Assembly: GCF_029839275.1 (NCBI RefSeq)
Contig: NZ_JAOCAH010000003.1
Span: 186,001 to 250,000, forward strand
Length of the DNA: 64,000 nt
Direction: 5' to 3'
Source: Pseudomonas sp. GD03944
Lineage (GTDB): Bacteria; Pseudomonadota; Gammaproteobacteria; Pseudomonadales; Pseudomonadaceae
Made by a program: the position numbers and the translations under genes. The first letter of the stretch is position 1, and every line of letters begins with the position of its first letter. Below the pieces are notes generated by a model. The model worked only from the letters and a program-made list of their open reading frames with translations. It made no database searches and was not told the origin of the DNA. Shown one piece after another: positions 18,976 through 28,326 of this stretch.

Positions 18976-20259
18976 CTACGGTGAAGTGGCGGCGCGCTCG
19001 GGCGTGTCGCCGGAATGATCGGGGTGGTTGTCGTCGTCCGTGGGTGGGGCGTCGGGCATCATTTCCAGCACGGTGTGGCTGGTGCGCAGCATCGGCATGA
19101 AGTGCGCGTGCTCGCCGGCGACCAGGTCGCTGACGTGGCGCAGGCGGTACAGGGTGTAGGCCGCCAGCACGCCCAGGGTCGCGGCGAAATACAGCGGCAG
19201 GGCGGCGGCGCCGGCGTACTGCATCAGCACCCCGGCGAGCATCGGCCCGCCCACGGCGCCGATGCCGTTCATCATCAGCAGGCTGCTGGAACCGGAGAGG
19301 ATTTCGTCGCTGTGCAGCTGGTCGATCAGCTGGGCCACGGCAATGGGGTAGATGGCGAAGGACAGCCCGCCGAACACGAACATCAGCCCCAGCAGCAGGC
19401 GTCCGGCCGGCAACAGGCTCATCAGCAGCGACACAACGACCGCTGCACTGACCACCCAGAACAGCACCCAGCGCCGGTCGTGGCTGTCGGAGAAGCGGCC
19501 GATGGGCCATTGCAGCAGGGCTCCGCCGAGAATCGCGCTGCTCATCATCAGGCCGACACCGGTGGCGTCGAAGCCGTTGAGGCTGGCATACACCGGGGCC
19601 ATGCCCCAGAAGCCGCCCATGGCCAGGCCGGAGAGCGCCGCGGCGGCGATCGGCAGGGGTGCGATGCTGGCCAGTTTGCGCACGTTGGTGTGCATCGTGT
19701 CCGGCACACTGGGCTGGGCCTGGCGGGTCAGCATGATGGGCATCAGCGCGGCGCTGATGAGGATCGCCGCCAGGGCGAACAGCAGGAATTCACCGGGGTC
19801 GGCCAGGCTCAGCAGTTGCTGGGCGGCGGCCAGGGCACCGAGGTTGACCGCCATGTACACGGCGAACACCTGGCCGCGCTTGTCGTTCGGCGCCTGGGCG
19901 TTGAGCCAGCTTTCGATGACCATGTACAGGCCGACCAGGGCCAGGCCGTAGAGCACCCGCAGGCCGAGCCACAGCCACGGGTTAACCAGCAGCACATGGA
20001 GCAGGGCGGTGATCGCGGCGAGGGCGGCGCAGAAGGCGAATGCACGGATATGCCCGACGCGGCGGACCAGCGGAATCGCCAGCCAGGTGCCGAGCAGGAA
20101 CCCCACGAAGTACCCGGACATGATCAGGCCGAGCATGCCGGTGGAGTAGCCTTCGGCGACACCGCGCAGGGTCAGGAGCGTGTTGAGCAAGCCGTTGCCC
20201 AGCAGGAGTAACGCAACCCCGCCAAGCAACGAACTGATGGGGGCAATCAGCGACTTCAT
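18976..20259 (-). CDS. MFS transporter, YcaD-like
   Basis: This 427-residue protein has twelve predicted membrane segments and resembles the YcaD-type branch of the major facilitator superfamily (GLIMSGYFVGFLLGTWLAI, and LQWPIGRFSDSHDRRWVLFW in the A-like loop). The tail after the last segment is hydrophilic and acidic (PTDDDNHPDHSGD). The start MKSLIAPISS (20259) places the first membrane segment correctly. It lies 127 bases upstream of ggpS on the same strand and could export or recover a solute; its substrate is unknown. Confidence 0.85.
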   Translation of the reverse strand: MKSLIAPISSLLGGVALLLLGNGLLNTLLTLRGVAEGYSTGMLGLIMSGYFVGFLLGTWLAIPLVRRVGHIRAFAFCAALAAITALLHVLLVNPWLWLGLRVLYGLALVGLYMVIESWLNAQAPNDKRGQVFAVYMAVNLGALAAAQQLLSLADPGEFLLFALAAILISAALMPIMLTRQAQPSVPDTMHTNVRKLASIAPLPIAAAALSGLAMGGFWGMAPVYASLNGFDATGVGLMMSSAILGGALLQWPIGRFSDSHDRRWVLFWVVSAAVVVSLLMSLLPAGRLLLGLMFVFGGLSFAIYPIAVAQLIDQLHSDEILSGSSSLLMMNGIGAVGGPMLAGVLMQYAGAAALPLYFAATLGVLAAYTLYRLRHVSDLVAGEHAHFMPMLRTSHTVLEMMPDAPPTDDDNHPDHSGDTPERAATSP

Positions 20260-20439
20260 GACAAACAACCCTAGGGAACTCTGACAGGGGTCGCAAGCAG
20301 AATGCGCGCCACAGTATGCCGCTACGCTTTGCAAGGTACTGTTTTTAAAGGGTTATTTTTATCGACGAACGGTCATTCGATTTTTCGAGGCGTTTTCGAG
20401 GCGCTTTGACGCCCCGGCGCAGGGCGTTTTCGCGGGCAG

Positions 20440-20460
20440 CGGGCCCTCGATCGGGGCCCG
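20440..20460 (-). terminator. Possible terminator hairpin behind phhB
   Basis: CGGGCCC and GGGCCCG form a 7-base stem with a 7-base loop 11 bases after the phhB stop on the minus strand. No clear U tract follows, so its strength as a terminator is doubtful. Confidence 0.35.
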
Positions 20461-20470
20461 GCAGAGTGGG

Positions 20471-20824
20471 TTACTTGCGGCCTTCGGCGGTGCTCGCCAG
20501 CACGTCGGTGCGGGCGGCCATGATGAAGTCGTTGCGGTGCAGGCCACGCATTTCGTGGCTCCACCAGGTGACGGTGACCTTGCCCCATTCGGTGAGCAGC
20601 GCCGGGTGATGGCCAACCTCCTCGGCGATGGCACCGACGGCGTTGGTGAAGGCCAGGGCGTGGCGGAAGGTGCGGAACAGGAATACCCGCTCCAGCTCCA
20701 TGTGGTCGCCACGGGTTTCGATGTTCCAGTCCGGGATTTCGCGGATCAGTTCGGCCAGTTCGGCCTCCGAGACTTTCGGCGCATCGGCGCGGCAGGCTTC
20801 GCATTGGGCTTGGGCAAGGGACAT
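20471..20824 (-). CDS. phhB: Pterin-4a-carbinolamine dehydratase
   Basis: This 117-residue enzyme recycles the tetrahydrobiopterin-type cofactor used by phenylalanine hydroxylase. It carries the family signature [20 protein letters not shown] and the later [15 protein letters not shown]. The ATG at 20824 gives the normal length; the frame extends upstream into phhA. It is directly downstream of phhA (46 bases). The aminotransferase phhC, which follows in P. aeruginosa, is not present in this window. Confidence 0.94.
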   Translation of the reverse strand: MSLAQAQCEACRADAPKVSEAELAELIREIPDWNIETRGDHMELERVFLFRTFRHALAFTNAVGAIAEEVGHHPALLTEWGKVTVTWWSHEMRGLHRNDFIMAARTDVLASTAEGRK

Positions 20825-20870
20825 CGGGATTCTCCAGAAAAAATGGGGTGGATGGCGGCGGGCGGCGCCG

Positions 20871-21656
20871 TCACGCCGCCTTCGGCGGGAATTTCGGTGC
20901 GTGCAGCCCCAGCTGCCGGGCCTGCTGGACCATGGCCATGATGTCCTGGTGCGCCAGGTCGAACAGGCAGCGCAGCTGCGGCAGGACAAAATACACCGGT
21001 TGCAGGATGTCGATGCGATAGGGGGTGCGCATGGCTTCCACGGGGTCGAAGACCTGGTGCTCGGGTTGGCCGGACAGGCAGTAGAGCGTTTCCTTGGGCG
21101 ATGACAGGATGCCGCCACCGTAGATACGCTGGCCCTGGGGCGTGTCGAGCAGGCCGAATTCGATGGTCATCCAGTACAGCCGCGCCAGGTACACGCGCTC
21201 TTCCTTGCTCGCGTTGAGGCCGAGCTTGCCGTAGGTGTGGGTAAATTCGGCGAACCAGGGGTTGGTCAGCAGCGGGCAGTGGCCGAAGATCTCGTGAAAG
21301 ATGTCGGGCTCCTGCAGGTAGTCGAGTTCTTCGGGGGTGCGGATGAAGGTCGCCACCGGGAAGCGCTTGCTGGCCAGCAGTTCGAAGAAGGTCTGGAACG
21401 GAATCAGTGCCGGTACCCGCGCCACGCTCCAGCCGGTGGTGGCCTGCAGCACGCGGTTGATGGCGTCGAGCTGGGGGATGTGGGTGAGCGGCATGCCGAG
21501 CTGCTCGATGCCGTCCAGGTACTCCTGGCAGGCGCGCTGTTCGACCAGTGCCAGCTGCCGGGTGATGAGGGTGTTCCACACCTGGTGCTCGCTGTCGCTG
21601 TAATGGATGACGCCGTGTTCATCCGGTTGCCGAGCCACGTACTGCGTGTGCGCCAT
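20871..21656 (-). CDS. phhA: Phenylalanine 4-monooxygenase
   Basis: This 261-residue non-heme iron enzyme converts phenylalanine to tyrosine with a pterin cofactor. The iron ligands are His121 and His126 ([11 protein letters not shown]) and Glu166 (YWMTIEFG). Bacterial enzymes lack the regulatory domain and have this length. The ATG at 21656 is preceded by AGGAGG. It is transcribed divergently from phhR, the activator expected to control it, with a palindromic TyrR-type box between them. Confidence 0.96.
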   Translation of the reverse strand: MAHTQYVARQPDEHGVIHYSDSEHQVWNTLITRQLALVEQRACQEYLDGIEQLGMPLTHIPQLDAINRVLQATTGWSVARVPALIPFQTFFELLASKRFPVATFIRTPEELDYLQEPDIFHEIFGHCPLLTNPWFAEFTHTYGKLGLNASKEERVYLARLYWMTIEFGLLDTPQGQRIYGGGILSSPKETLYCLSGQPEHQVFDPVEAMRTPYRIDILQPVYFVLPQLRCLFDLAHQDIMAMVQQARQLGLHAPKFPPKAA

Positions 21657-21767
21657 CGCTGCCTCCTGCGGGGGCATCTGTTGTTGTAATGGACATACAG
21701 ATACCGCAGTCGGTGCCCGGCTGGCGCCCAGGCTTCGTCCGTGTGAACGGCAATGCAGGCGGTGTTT

Positions 21768-21785
21768 CGTAAAGAAAAAGTTACG
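21768..21785. promoter_or_regulatory. Candidate PhhR (TyrR-type) box
   Basis: CGTAAAGAAAAAGTTACG has perfect CGTAA/TTACG arms and matches most of the TyrR-type consensus TGTAAA-N6-TTTACA. It lies in the 258-base gap between phhA and phhR, 112 bases from the phhA start. Confidence 0.6.
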
Positions 21786-21914
21786 GATGGGCGCCCATCG
21801 CGTGGCGCCTTCTTGCTGGTGGGCTTATCTGTCACATATTCTTGACGAAAAAACGGGCCGCCCTGCAGATAGTCGAGCGCAGCGTCGCCCCCACAAGACG
21901 GACACCCGCCTGCC

Positions 21915-23471
21915 ATGCGTATCAAAGTCCATTGCCAGAACCGGATCGGCATCCTGCGCGACATCCTCAACCTGCTGGTCGACTACGGCATCAACGTCGC
22001 CCGGGGCGAGGTCGGCGGCGAGCAGGGTAACGCGATCTACCTGCACTGCCCGAACCTGATCAACCTGCAATTCCAGTCGCTGCGCCCCAAGTTCGAAGCC
22101 ATTGCCGGGGTGTTCGGCGTCAAGCGCGTGGGCCTGATGCCCAGCGAGCGGCGCCACCTGGAGCTGAACGCGCTGCTCGGCGCCCTGGAGTTTCCGGTGC
22201 TGTCCATCGACATGGGCGGCTCCATCGTTGCCGCCAACCGCGCCGCGGCCCAGCTGCTGGGCGTACGGGTCGACGAGGTGCCGGGCATCCCGCTGTCGCG
22301 CTACACCGAGGATTTCGACCTGCCGGAGCTGGTGCGGGCCAACAAGTCGCGGATCAACGGCCTGCGGATCAAGGTCCGCAATGACGTGTTCCTGGCCGAC
22401 ATCGCGCCGCTGCAATCGGAGCACGACGAGAGCGAGGCCCTGGCCGGGGCGGTGCTGACCCTGCACCGCGCCGACCGCGTGGGCGAGCGCATCTACCACG
22501 TGCGCAAGCAGGAACTGCGCGGCTTCGACAGCATCTTCCAGAGCTCGCGGGTGATGGCCGCCGTGGTCCGCGAAGCCCGGCGCATGGCGCCGCTGGATGC
22601 GCCGTTGCTGATCGAGGGCGAGACTGGCACCGGCAAGGAACTGCTGGCCCGCGCCTGCCACCTGGCCAGCCCGCGCGGCCAGTCGCCGTTCATGGCGCTC
22701 AACTGCGCCGGCCTGCCGGAGTCCATGGCCGAGACCGAGCTGTTCGGCTACGGCCCCGGCGCCTTCGAAGGCGCGCGGCCGGAGGGCAAGCTGGGGTTGC
22801 TGGAGCTGACCGCGGGCGGCACGCTGTTCCTCGACGGCGTGGGGGAGATGAGCCCGCGCCTGCAGGCCAAGCTGCTGCGCTTTCTGCAGGACGGCTGCTT
22901 CCGCCGGGTCGGCAGCGACGAGGAGGTGTACCTGGACGTGCGGGTCATCTGCGCCACCCAGGTCGACCTGTCCGAGCTGTGCAGCCGCGGCGAATTCCGC
23001 CAGGACTTGTACCACCGCCTCAACGTGCTCAGCCTGCACATCCCGCCGCTGCGCGAATGCCTGGACGGGCTGGCGCCGCTGGTCGATCACTTCCTCGACC
23101 AGGCCAGCCGGCAGATCGGCTGCCCGCTGCCGGCCCTGCAGCCGGCGGTGCTGGACAAGCTCGGCCACTATCACTGGCCGGGCAATGTGCGGCAACTGGA
23201 GAACGTGCTGTTCCAGGCGGTGTCGCTGTGCGAGGGCGGCACGGTGCGCCTCGAACACATCCGCCTGCCGGACTACGGGGCGCCGCAGCCCTTGGGCGAG
23301 TTCTCGGTGGAAGGCAGCCTGGACGACATCCTCGGGCGCTTCGAGAAAGCCGTGCTGGAACGCCTCTACCACGACCACCCGAGCAGCCGGCAGCTGGGCA
23401 AGCGCCTCGGCGTGTCGCACACCACCATCGCCAACAAGCTGCGCGAGCACGGGTTGGGCAAGGAGCAGTGA
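21915..23471 (+). CDS. phhR: PhhR, TyrR-family regulator of aromatic amino acid catabolism
   Basis: This 518-residue protein has an N-terminal ACT domain (about 1-70), a PAS domain (about 78-190), an AAA+ core (about 205-435, Walker A GETGTGKE, later FLDGVGEMS) and a Fis-like C-terminal helix-turn-helix (SSRQLGKRLGVSHTTIANKL). The sigma-54-contact loop normally GAFTGA reads GAFEGA, as in TyrR-type proteins that work with sigma-70. It should sense aromatic amino acids and activate phhAB. Architecture, length and neighbourhood all agree. Confidence 0.95.
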   Translation: MRIKVHCQNRIGILRDILNLLVDYGINVARGEVGGEQGNAIYLHCPNLINLQFQSLRPKFEAIAGVFGVKRVGLMPSERRHLELNALLGALEFPVLSIDMGGSIVAANRAAAQLLGVRVDEVPGIPLSRYTEDFDLPELVRANKSRINGLRIKVRNDVFLADIAPLQSEHDESEALAGAVLTLHRADRVGERIYHVRKQELRGFDSIFQSSRVMAAVVREARRMAPLDAPLLIEGETGTGKELLARACHLASPRGQSPFMALNCAGLPESMAETELFGYGPGAFEGARPEGKLGLLELTAGGTLFLDGVGEMSPRLQAKLLRFLQDGCFRRVGSDEEVYLDVRVICATQVDLSELCSRGEFRQDLYHRLNVLSLHIPPLRECLDGLAPLVDHFLDQASRQIGCPLPALQPAVLDKLGHYHWPGNVRQLENVLFQAVSLCEGGTVRLEHIRLPDYGAPQPLGEFSVEGSLDDILGRFEKAVLERLYHDHPSSRQLGKRLGVSHTTIANKLREHGLGKEQ

Positions 23472-23604
23472 CCCTGCCGCCGGCAGCAGACTACGACCTT
23501 GGTGCAATGGCACGCGCCCCGTGGCCTGGAGCAGACTGCAGGTGTTCGAATCCTGCGTGATTTGAATGCAAGCGTTTCGCCATTCCGTTATGGAATGTGT
23601 GGGC

Positions 23605-23633
23605 AGGCGACCTTTATCAGGTCGCCTTTTTTT
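23605..23633. terminator. Intrinsic terminator after phhR, overlapping the LysR stop
   Basis: AGGCGACCT and AGGTCGCCT form a 9-base stem with a 5-base loop followed by seven T residues. The stop codon of the convergent LysR gene (23617-23619) lies inside the hairpin, so the element is the end of both genes. Confidence 0.9.
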
Positions 23634-24537
23634 CGTCCGGATGGTGTGCCGGGACGTCGGCGCCGAGGGTGGCGATCAGGGCGCGCACGCTGCCGGGCAG
23701 GGCGTCCAGATCGCGGACCAGCACGCTGCGTTCGCGCACGGCCCAGGGCTCGTCCAGTTCGACGGTGGCCAGCTGCATGGTGCGGCTGTGCCGCTGGGCG
23801 GCGGACTCGGGAATGATGCCGATGCCGACCCCTGCCTCGATCATCCGGCAGATGGCTTCGAAGCTGGACATCTGGATGCGCAGCGACAGGCTTTCCCCCA
23901 GTTTTTCCACGCGGTCGCGCAAAAAACTCAGCAGGGTGCTGCCTTCATGCAGGCCGATGTGCTGGTACTGCAGGGTGTCGCCCAGGCTGACGCTGGGGCG
24001 GTCGGCCAGGGGGTGGCCGAGGGGCACGGTGAGCACCAGGCGGTCGGTGCTGAAGTGCAGCACCTGCAGGCCGCGCACATGCACCGGCCCGGCGATGATG
24101 CCGAGGTCGGCGGCGCCGTCCAGCACCCCACGCACGATGTCGCGGCTCAGGCGCTCCTGCAGGTCCACGCTGACCCCGGGGCGGGCGGCGAGAAAGCCGG
24201 CCAGTACCTCGGGCAGGAATTCGGTGACCGCGGTGGTGTTGGCGAAGATGCGGATATGCCCGGCGGCGTCGGTGCCGTATTCGGTGAATTCGCTTTTCAG
24301 GTAATCCACCTGGCGCATGATCAGCCTCGCATGCTGCAGCAGCCGCTGCCCGGCCGGGGTCAGCTCGACACCACGGCTGTCGCGGTACAGCAGGCGTGAA
24401 CCGAGCTGGCCCTCCAGGGCCTTGATCCGCGCGCTGGCCGCCGCCGGCGAGAGAAACGCCCGCCGCGCGCCCTGGGTCAGGCTCGGCGACTCGGCGATAT
24501 GGATGAAGAGCCGCAGGTCCGGTAGATCGAAGTGCAT
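23617..24537 (-). CDS. LysR-family regulator of the itaconate cluster (RipR-like)
   Basis: This 306-residue LysR protein has the usual helix-turn-helix (residues 1-60, PSLTQGARRAFLSPAAASARI) and effector domain (about 88-290). It is divergent from the itaconyl-CoA hydratase-like gene, the position of the itaconate-responsive regulator next to the same genes in P. aeruginosa. It should activate that operon in response to itaconate or its CoA ester; this is inferred from position. The start ATG at 24537 gives the family N terminus; a longer frame upstream is not supported. Confidence 0.85.
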   Translation of the reverse strand: MHFDLPDLRLFIHIAESPSLTQGARRAFLSPAAASARIKALEGQLGSRLLYRDSRGVELTPAGQRLLQHARLIMRQVDYLKSEFTEYGTDAAGHIRIFANTTAVTEFLPEVLAGFLAARPGVSVDLQERLSRDIVRGVLDGAADLGIIAGPVHVRGLQVLHFSTDRLVLTVPLGHPLADRPSVSLGDTLQYQHIGLHEGSTLLSFLRDRVEKLGESLSLRIQMSSFEAICRMIEAGVGIGIIPESAAQRHSRTMQLATVELDEPWAVRERSVLVRDLDALPGSVRALIATLGADVPAHHPDEKKAT

Positions 24538-24571
24538 GGTGGGTTCCTGTCCAGCGTGTAGAGGCTGTTGT

Positions 24572-24663
24572 TGTAGGAGCGGGCTTGGCCGCGAGCTCGA
24601 CGGTCGTCGCCAAACGGCAATCTGGCGGGTGACGAAAAGCTCGCGGGCAAGCCCGCTCCTACA
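24572..24663. repeat. Inverted pair of REP-like elements
   Basis: TGTAGGAGCGGGCTTGGCCG (from 24572) and the opposed copy CGGGCAAGCCCGCTCCTACA (ending 24663) flank about 45 bases. Such pairs are frequent in Pseudomonas intergenic DNA. A single half of the same family occurs at 31669-31693. This pair lies in the divergent promoter region of the itaconate genes. Confidence 0.8.
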
Positions 24664-24796
24664 GGTCAAGGGCTCTCCTACAGGGTGAGCGCCCATCCTG
24701 GCGTTCAGTATATCCGAACGCCGGCTTACGTAAATGCAAATTCTCAGAACGCTAGCCCGGTTGCATGCTCCCAGCACACAAGAAGACAGCTGGAAC

Positions 24797-25630
24797 ATGC
24801 CCATGAGTGACTCTGCTTTTTCTGCCTGGATCGGCCGCACCGAAGAGGCCCACGACCAACTCAGTCGCAACCTGGTCAAGCGCATCGCCGCGACCCTGGG
24901 CGAGCCGACGCCGGCCCATGGCGAGGCGTTGCCGCCGCTCTGGCACTGGGCGTTCTTCCAGGAGCCGGTGGCCGAAAGCGGCCTGGGCGAAGACGGGCAC
25001 CCGGCGCGGGGCGGGTTCCTGCCGCCGGCGGACAACCGCAACCGCATGTGGGCCGGCGGCCGCGTCGAGTTCTTCCAGCCGCTGCGGGTGGGCGGTGAAG
25101 CCAGTCGCCTGTCGACCATCACCCACATCGAAGAGAAACACGGCCGCACCGGCGCGCTGCTGTTCGTCACCGTGCGCCACGACTATCACCAGGATGGCGA
25201 GCTGGCGATCCGCGAGGAGCAGGACATCGTCTACCGCGAGCCCAGCCCGCCCAAGACCGGCAGTGGCGAGGCACTGGTCGCCGGCGACTGGCGCGAAGCC
25301 GTGACGCCGAGCGCCACGCTGCTGTTTCGCTACAGCGCCGTGACCTTCAACGGTCACCGCATCCACTACGACTGGCCCTATGTCACCGAGACCGAGGGCT
25401 ACGCCGGGCTGGTGGTGCACGGCCCTCTGATCGCCACGTTGAGCCTGCGTGCGTTCTGCCGCGCCAACCCGACGGCCCGCCTGCGCCGCTTCGCCTACCG
25501 CGGCCTGCGTCCGCTGGTATCACCGGAGCCGTTCGAGGTGGGCGGACGCCTCACGGCGACCGGCACCGCCGAACTCTGGGCCGGCAACCAGGCTGGCCTG
25601 GCGCAGCGCGCCGACGTGCACTTCGACTGA
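24797..25630 (+). CDS. ich: Itaconyl-CoA hydratase-like MaoC/FAS1-type dehydratase
   Basis: This 277-residue protein has the N-terminal MaoC-like FAS1-type dehydratase domain of the mesaconyl-CoA/methylfumaryl-CoA hydratase group (PLWHWAFFQEP, GRVEFFQPLRVGG, RYSAVTFNGHRIHYDWPYVT, GYAGLVVHGPLIA). The His and Asp of RIHYDWPY fit a hotdog active site. In P. aeruginosa the homologous gene encodes itaconyl-CoA hydratase making citramalyl-CoA. ATG 24797 was chosen for length; ATG 24803 is an alternative. It starts the operon divergent from the LysR gene. Confidence 0.82.
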   Translation: MPMSDSAFSAWIGRTEEAHDQLSRNLVKRIAATLGEPTPAHGEALPPLWHWAFFQEPVAESGLGEDGHPARGGFLPPADNRNRMWAGGRVEFFQPLRVGGEASRLSTITHIEEKHGRTGALLFVTVRHDYHQDGELAIREEQDIVYREPSPPKTGSGEALVAGDWREAVTPSATLLFRYSAVTFNGHRIHYDWPYVTETEGYAGLVVHGPLIATLSLRAFCRANPTARLRRFAYRGLRPLVSPEPFEVGGRLTATGTAELWAGNQAGLAQRADVHFD

Positions 25631-25679
25631 CCAACGACCCGGCGCCTGCCGCGATAACGACAAGAATCGAGGACCACCT

Positions 25680-26843
25680 ATGAACCCCAACCATAACGAA
25701 GAACTCAACGCGATCCGCGAAGGCGTGCGTGCCCTGTGCGCGGAGTTTCCCGCCGAGTACTGGCGCAAGATCGATGAAGAGAAGGGCTTTCCCGAAGCCT
25801 TCGTCAGCGCCATGACCGAAGCCGGCTGGCTGTCGGCGATGATCCCGGAAGAATACGGCGGCTCCGGCCTGGGCCTGGCCGAGGCCTCGGTGATCCTCGA
25901 AGAGGTGAACCACTGCGGCGGCAACTCCGGCACCATCCATGGCCAGATGTACAACATGTTCACCCTGCTGCGTAACGGCAGCGAAGAGCAGAAGCGCTAC
26001 TACCTGCCCAAGCTCGCCAGCGGCGAACTGCGCCTGCAGTCCATGGGCGTGACCGAGCCCACCACCGGCACCGACACCACCAAGATCAAGACCACCGCCG
26101 TGCGCCAGGGCGACAAGTATGTGATCAACGGCCAGAAGGTATGGATCTCGCGCATCCAGCATTCCGACCTGATGATCCTGCTGGCTCGCACCACGCCGCT
26201 GGCCGAGGTGAAGAAGAAGTCCGAAGGCATGTCGATCTTCCTGGTCGACCTGCGCGAGGCCATCGGCAACGGCCTGACCGTGCAGCCGATCGCCAACATG
26301 GTCAACCACGAGACCAACGAGCTGTTCTTCGACAACCTGGAAATCCCCGCCAGCAGCCTGATCGGCGAAGAGGGCAAGGGTTTCCGCTACATCCTCGACG
26401 GCCTGAATGCCGAACGCACCCTGATCGCCGCCGAGTGCATCGGCGACGGCCGCTGGTTCATCGAGAAATCCGCCCAGTACGCCCGCGACCGCGTGGTGTT
26501 CGGCCGGCCGATCGGCCAGAACCAGGGCGTGCAGTTCCCCATCGCCGAAGCCCATATCGAGATCGAGGCCGCCGACCTGATGCGCTGGCGCGCCTGCGAG
26601 GAGTACGACGCCGGGCGCAACGCCGGGGCGGCCGCCAACATGGCCAAGTACCTGGCGGCCAAGGCCAGCTGGGAGGCGGCCAACGCCTGCCTGCAGACCC
26701 ACGGCGGCTTCGGCTTCGCCAACGAATACGACGTCGAGCGCAAGTTCCGCGAGACCCGCCTGTACCAGGTGGCGCCGATCTCGACCAACCTGATCCTGTC
26801 TTACGTGGCCGAGCATTTGCTCGAGCTGCCACGCAGCTTCTGA
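25680..26843 (+). CDS. Acyl-CoA dehydrogenase, itaconate cluster
   Basis: This 387-residue flavoprotein has the standard acyl-CoA dehydrogenase arrangement: N-terminal helices, the FAD/substrate strand region (MGVTEPTTGTDTTKIKTTAV, shown as VTEPTTGTD), GQKVWISRIQHSDL, and the C-terminal helical domain ending THGGFGFANEYDVERKFRE. The glycine-rich GGFGFANEYDVER is typical. It sits in the second position of the itaconate cluster, as its homologue does in P. aeruginosa, but its role in itaconate use is not settled. Confidence 0.88.
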   Translation: MNPNHNEELNAIREGVRALCAEFPAEYWRKIDEEKGFPEAFVSAMTEAGWLSAMIPEEYGGSGLGLAEASVILEEVNHCGGNSGTIHGQMYNMFTLLRNGSEEQKRYYLPKLASGELRLQSMGVTEPTTGTDTTKIKTTAVRQGDKYVINGQKVWISRIQHSDLMILLARTTPLAEVKKKSEGMSIFLVDLREAIGNGLTVQPIANMVNHETNELFFDNLEIPASSLIGEEGKGFRYILDGLNAERTLIAAECIGDGRWFIEKSAQYARDRVVFGRPIGQNQGVQFPIAEAHIEIEAADLMRWRACEEYDAGRNAGAAANMAKYLAAKASWEAANACLQTHGGFGFANEYDVERKFRETRLYQVAPISTNLILSYVAEHLLELPRSF

Positions 26844-26853
26844 GGCGGCGAAT

Positions 26854-28206
26854 ATGAGCACCAATACCCACCAGCTCGCCGGTTTCCTCGCCGACCTGCG
26901 TTACGACGACCTGCCGACCCAGGTGGTCGAGCGTACCGAAGACCTGTTCCTCGACTGGCTGGGTTCCGCCCTGGCCAGCAAGGGCCAGCACCCGATTCCG
27001 CTGTTCGAGCGCTATGCCCGGCGCATGGGCCCGAGCAGCGGGCGTAGCCAGGTGCTGGTGAACGGCGAGCGCACCTCGGCGCATTTCGCCGCCCTGGTGA
27101 ATGCCGCCAGCTCGCACCTGGTGGAACAGGACGACCTGCACAACAGCTCGGTGCTGCACCCGGCCACCGTGGTGTTTCCGGCCGCGTTGGCGGCGGCCCA
27201 GGACCTGGGCAAGTCCGGCCGCGAGCTGATCGTCGCGTCGGTGGCGGGCTACGAGGCGGGTATCCGCATCGGCGAGTTCCTTGGTCGTTCGCACTACCGC
27301 ATCTTCCACACCACGGCCACCGTCGGCACCCTGGCCGCCGCCGTGGCGGTGGGCAAGCTGCTGGGCTTCAACCAGGCGCAGTTCGTCAACTGCCTGGGCA
27401 GCGCCGGCACACAAGCTGCGGGTCTCTGGCAGTTCCTGCGCGATGCCGCCGACTCCAAGCAACTGCACACCGCCAAGGCCGCCGCCGACGGTTTGCTCGC
27501 GGCGTACCTGACCGAAGACGGCCTGACCGGCGCCCAGGAGATTCTCGAAGGCAAGCAGGGCATGGCCGCCGGGATGTCCAGCGACGCCAATCCGGCGTGC
27601 CTGGTGGATCGCCTAGGCAGTCGCTGGGCGCTGACGGAAACCTCGTTCAAGTTCCACGCCTCGTGCCGCCACACCCACCCGGCGGCGGACGCGCTGCTGC
27701 ACCTGATGCAGCGCGACAGCCTGCGCCCGGAACACATCGCCCAGGTCACCACCCGCGTGCACCAGGGCGCCATCGACGTGCTGGGTCGGGTGACCGTGCC
27801 GCAGAGCGTGCACCAGGCCAAGTTCTCCATGGGCACGGTGCTGGGCCTGATCGCCTTCTATGGCAAGGCCGGGCTGACCGAGTTCCACCAGCATGCCCTG
27901 ACCGATCCACGGGTGGCGGCTTTCCGCGACAAGGTCGGCATGCAGCTGGATGCCGACGTGGACGGCGCCTACCCGGCGCGCTGGCTGGGCCGCATCGAGG
28001 TGATCACCGTCGATGGGCGACGCCTGGAAGCCGGCATCGACGAACCCAAGGGCGACCCGGGCAACACCCTGTCGCGGCCGGAACTGGAGGACAAGTTCCG
28101 CCGCCTGCTGGCGTTCTCCGACGCGGCCAGCGCCGACGAAGCCGGGGTGCTGATCCAGCGCGTGTGGAGCCTGCACGACGCCGCCGATGTGTTCCGGTTG
28201 ATCTGA
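26854..28206 (+). CDS. MmgE/PrpD family protein
   Basis: This 450-residue protein belongs to the MmgE/PrpD family, which includes 2-methylcitrate dehydratase and cis-aconitate decarboxylase (itaconate-forming). Typical blocks are LFLDWLGSALASKG, AALVNAASSHLVEQDDLHNSS, GYEAGIRIG and FHASCRHTHPAADAL. Within an itaconate-degrading cluster it could act on a related unsaturated or methylated dicarboxylate, but its reaction cannot be read from sequence. It begins 10 bases after the dehydrogenase stop. Confidence 0.88.
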   Translation: MSTNTHQLAGFLADLRYDDLPTQVVERTEDLFLDWLGSALASKGQHPIPLFERYARRMGPSSGRSQVLVNGERTSAHFAALVNAASSHLVEQDDLHNSSVLHPATVVFPAALAAAQDLGKSGRELIVASVAGYEAGIRIGEFLGRSHYRIFHTTATVGTLAAAVAVGKLLGFNQAQFVNCLGSAGTQAAGLWQFLRDAADSKQLHTAKAAADGLLAAYLTEDGLTGAQEILEGKQGMAAGMSSDANPACLVDRLGSRWALTETSFKFHASCRHTHPAADALLHLMQRDSLRPEHIAQVTTRVHQGAIDVLGRVTVPQSVHQAKFSMGTVLGLIAFYGKAGLTEFHQHALTDPRVAAFRDKVGMQLDADVDGAYPARWLGRIEVITVDGRRLEAGIDEPKGDPGNTLSRPELEDKFRRLLAFSDAASADEAGVLIQRVWSLHDAADVFRLI

Positions 28207-28326
28207 CCCGGACGACGGCCTGTGGGAGGCGCTTCAGTGGCGATCATCCCCCACAAGCCGCCGGGTAACGATCCAACGCATGACAGTGACTCCCTCTGGG
28301 GAGCACTCACGAAACAGGAAACGGAT

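Noticed and set aside
23538..23556. tRNA gene
   Set aside because: Only a T-arm-like stem is visible; the loop has two extra bases and no matching acceptor, D or anticodon arms can be built.
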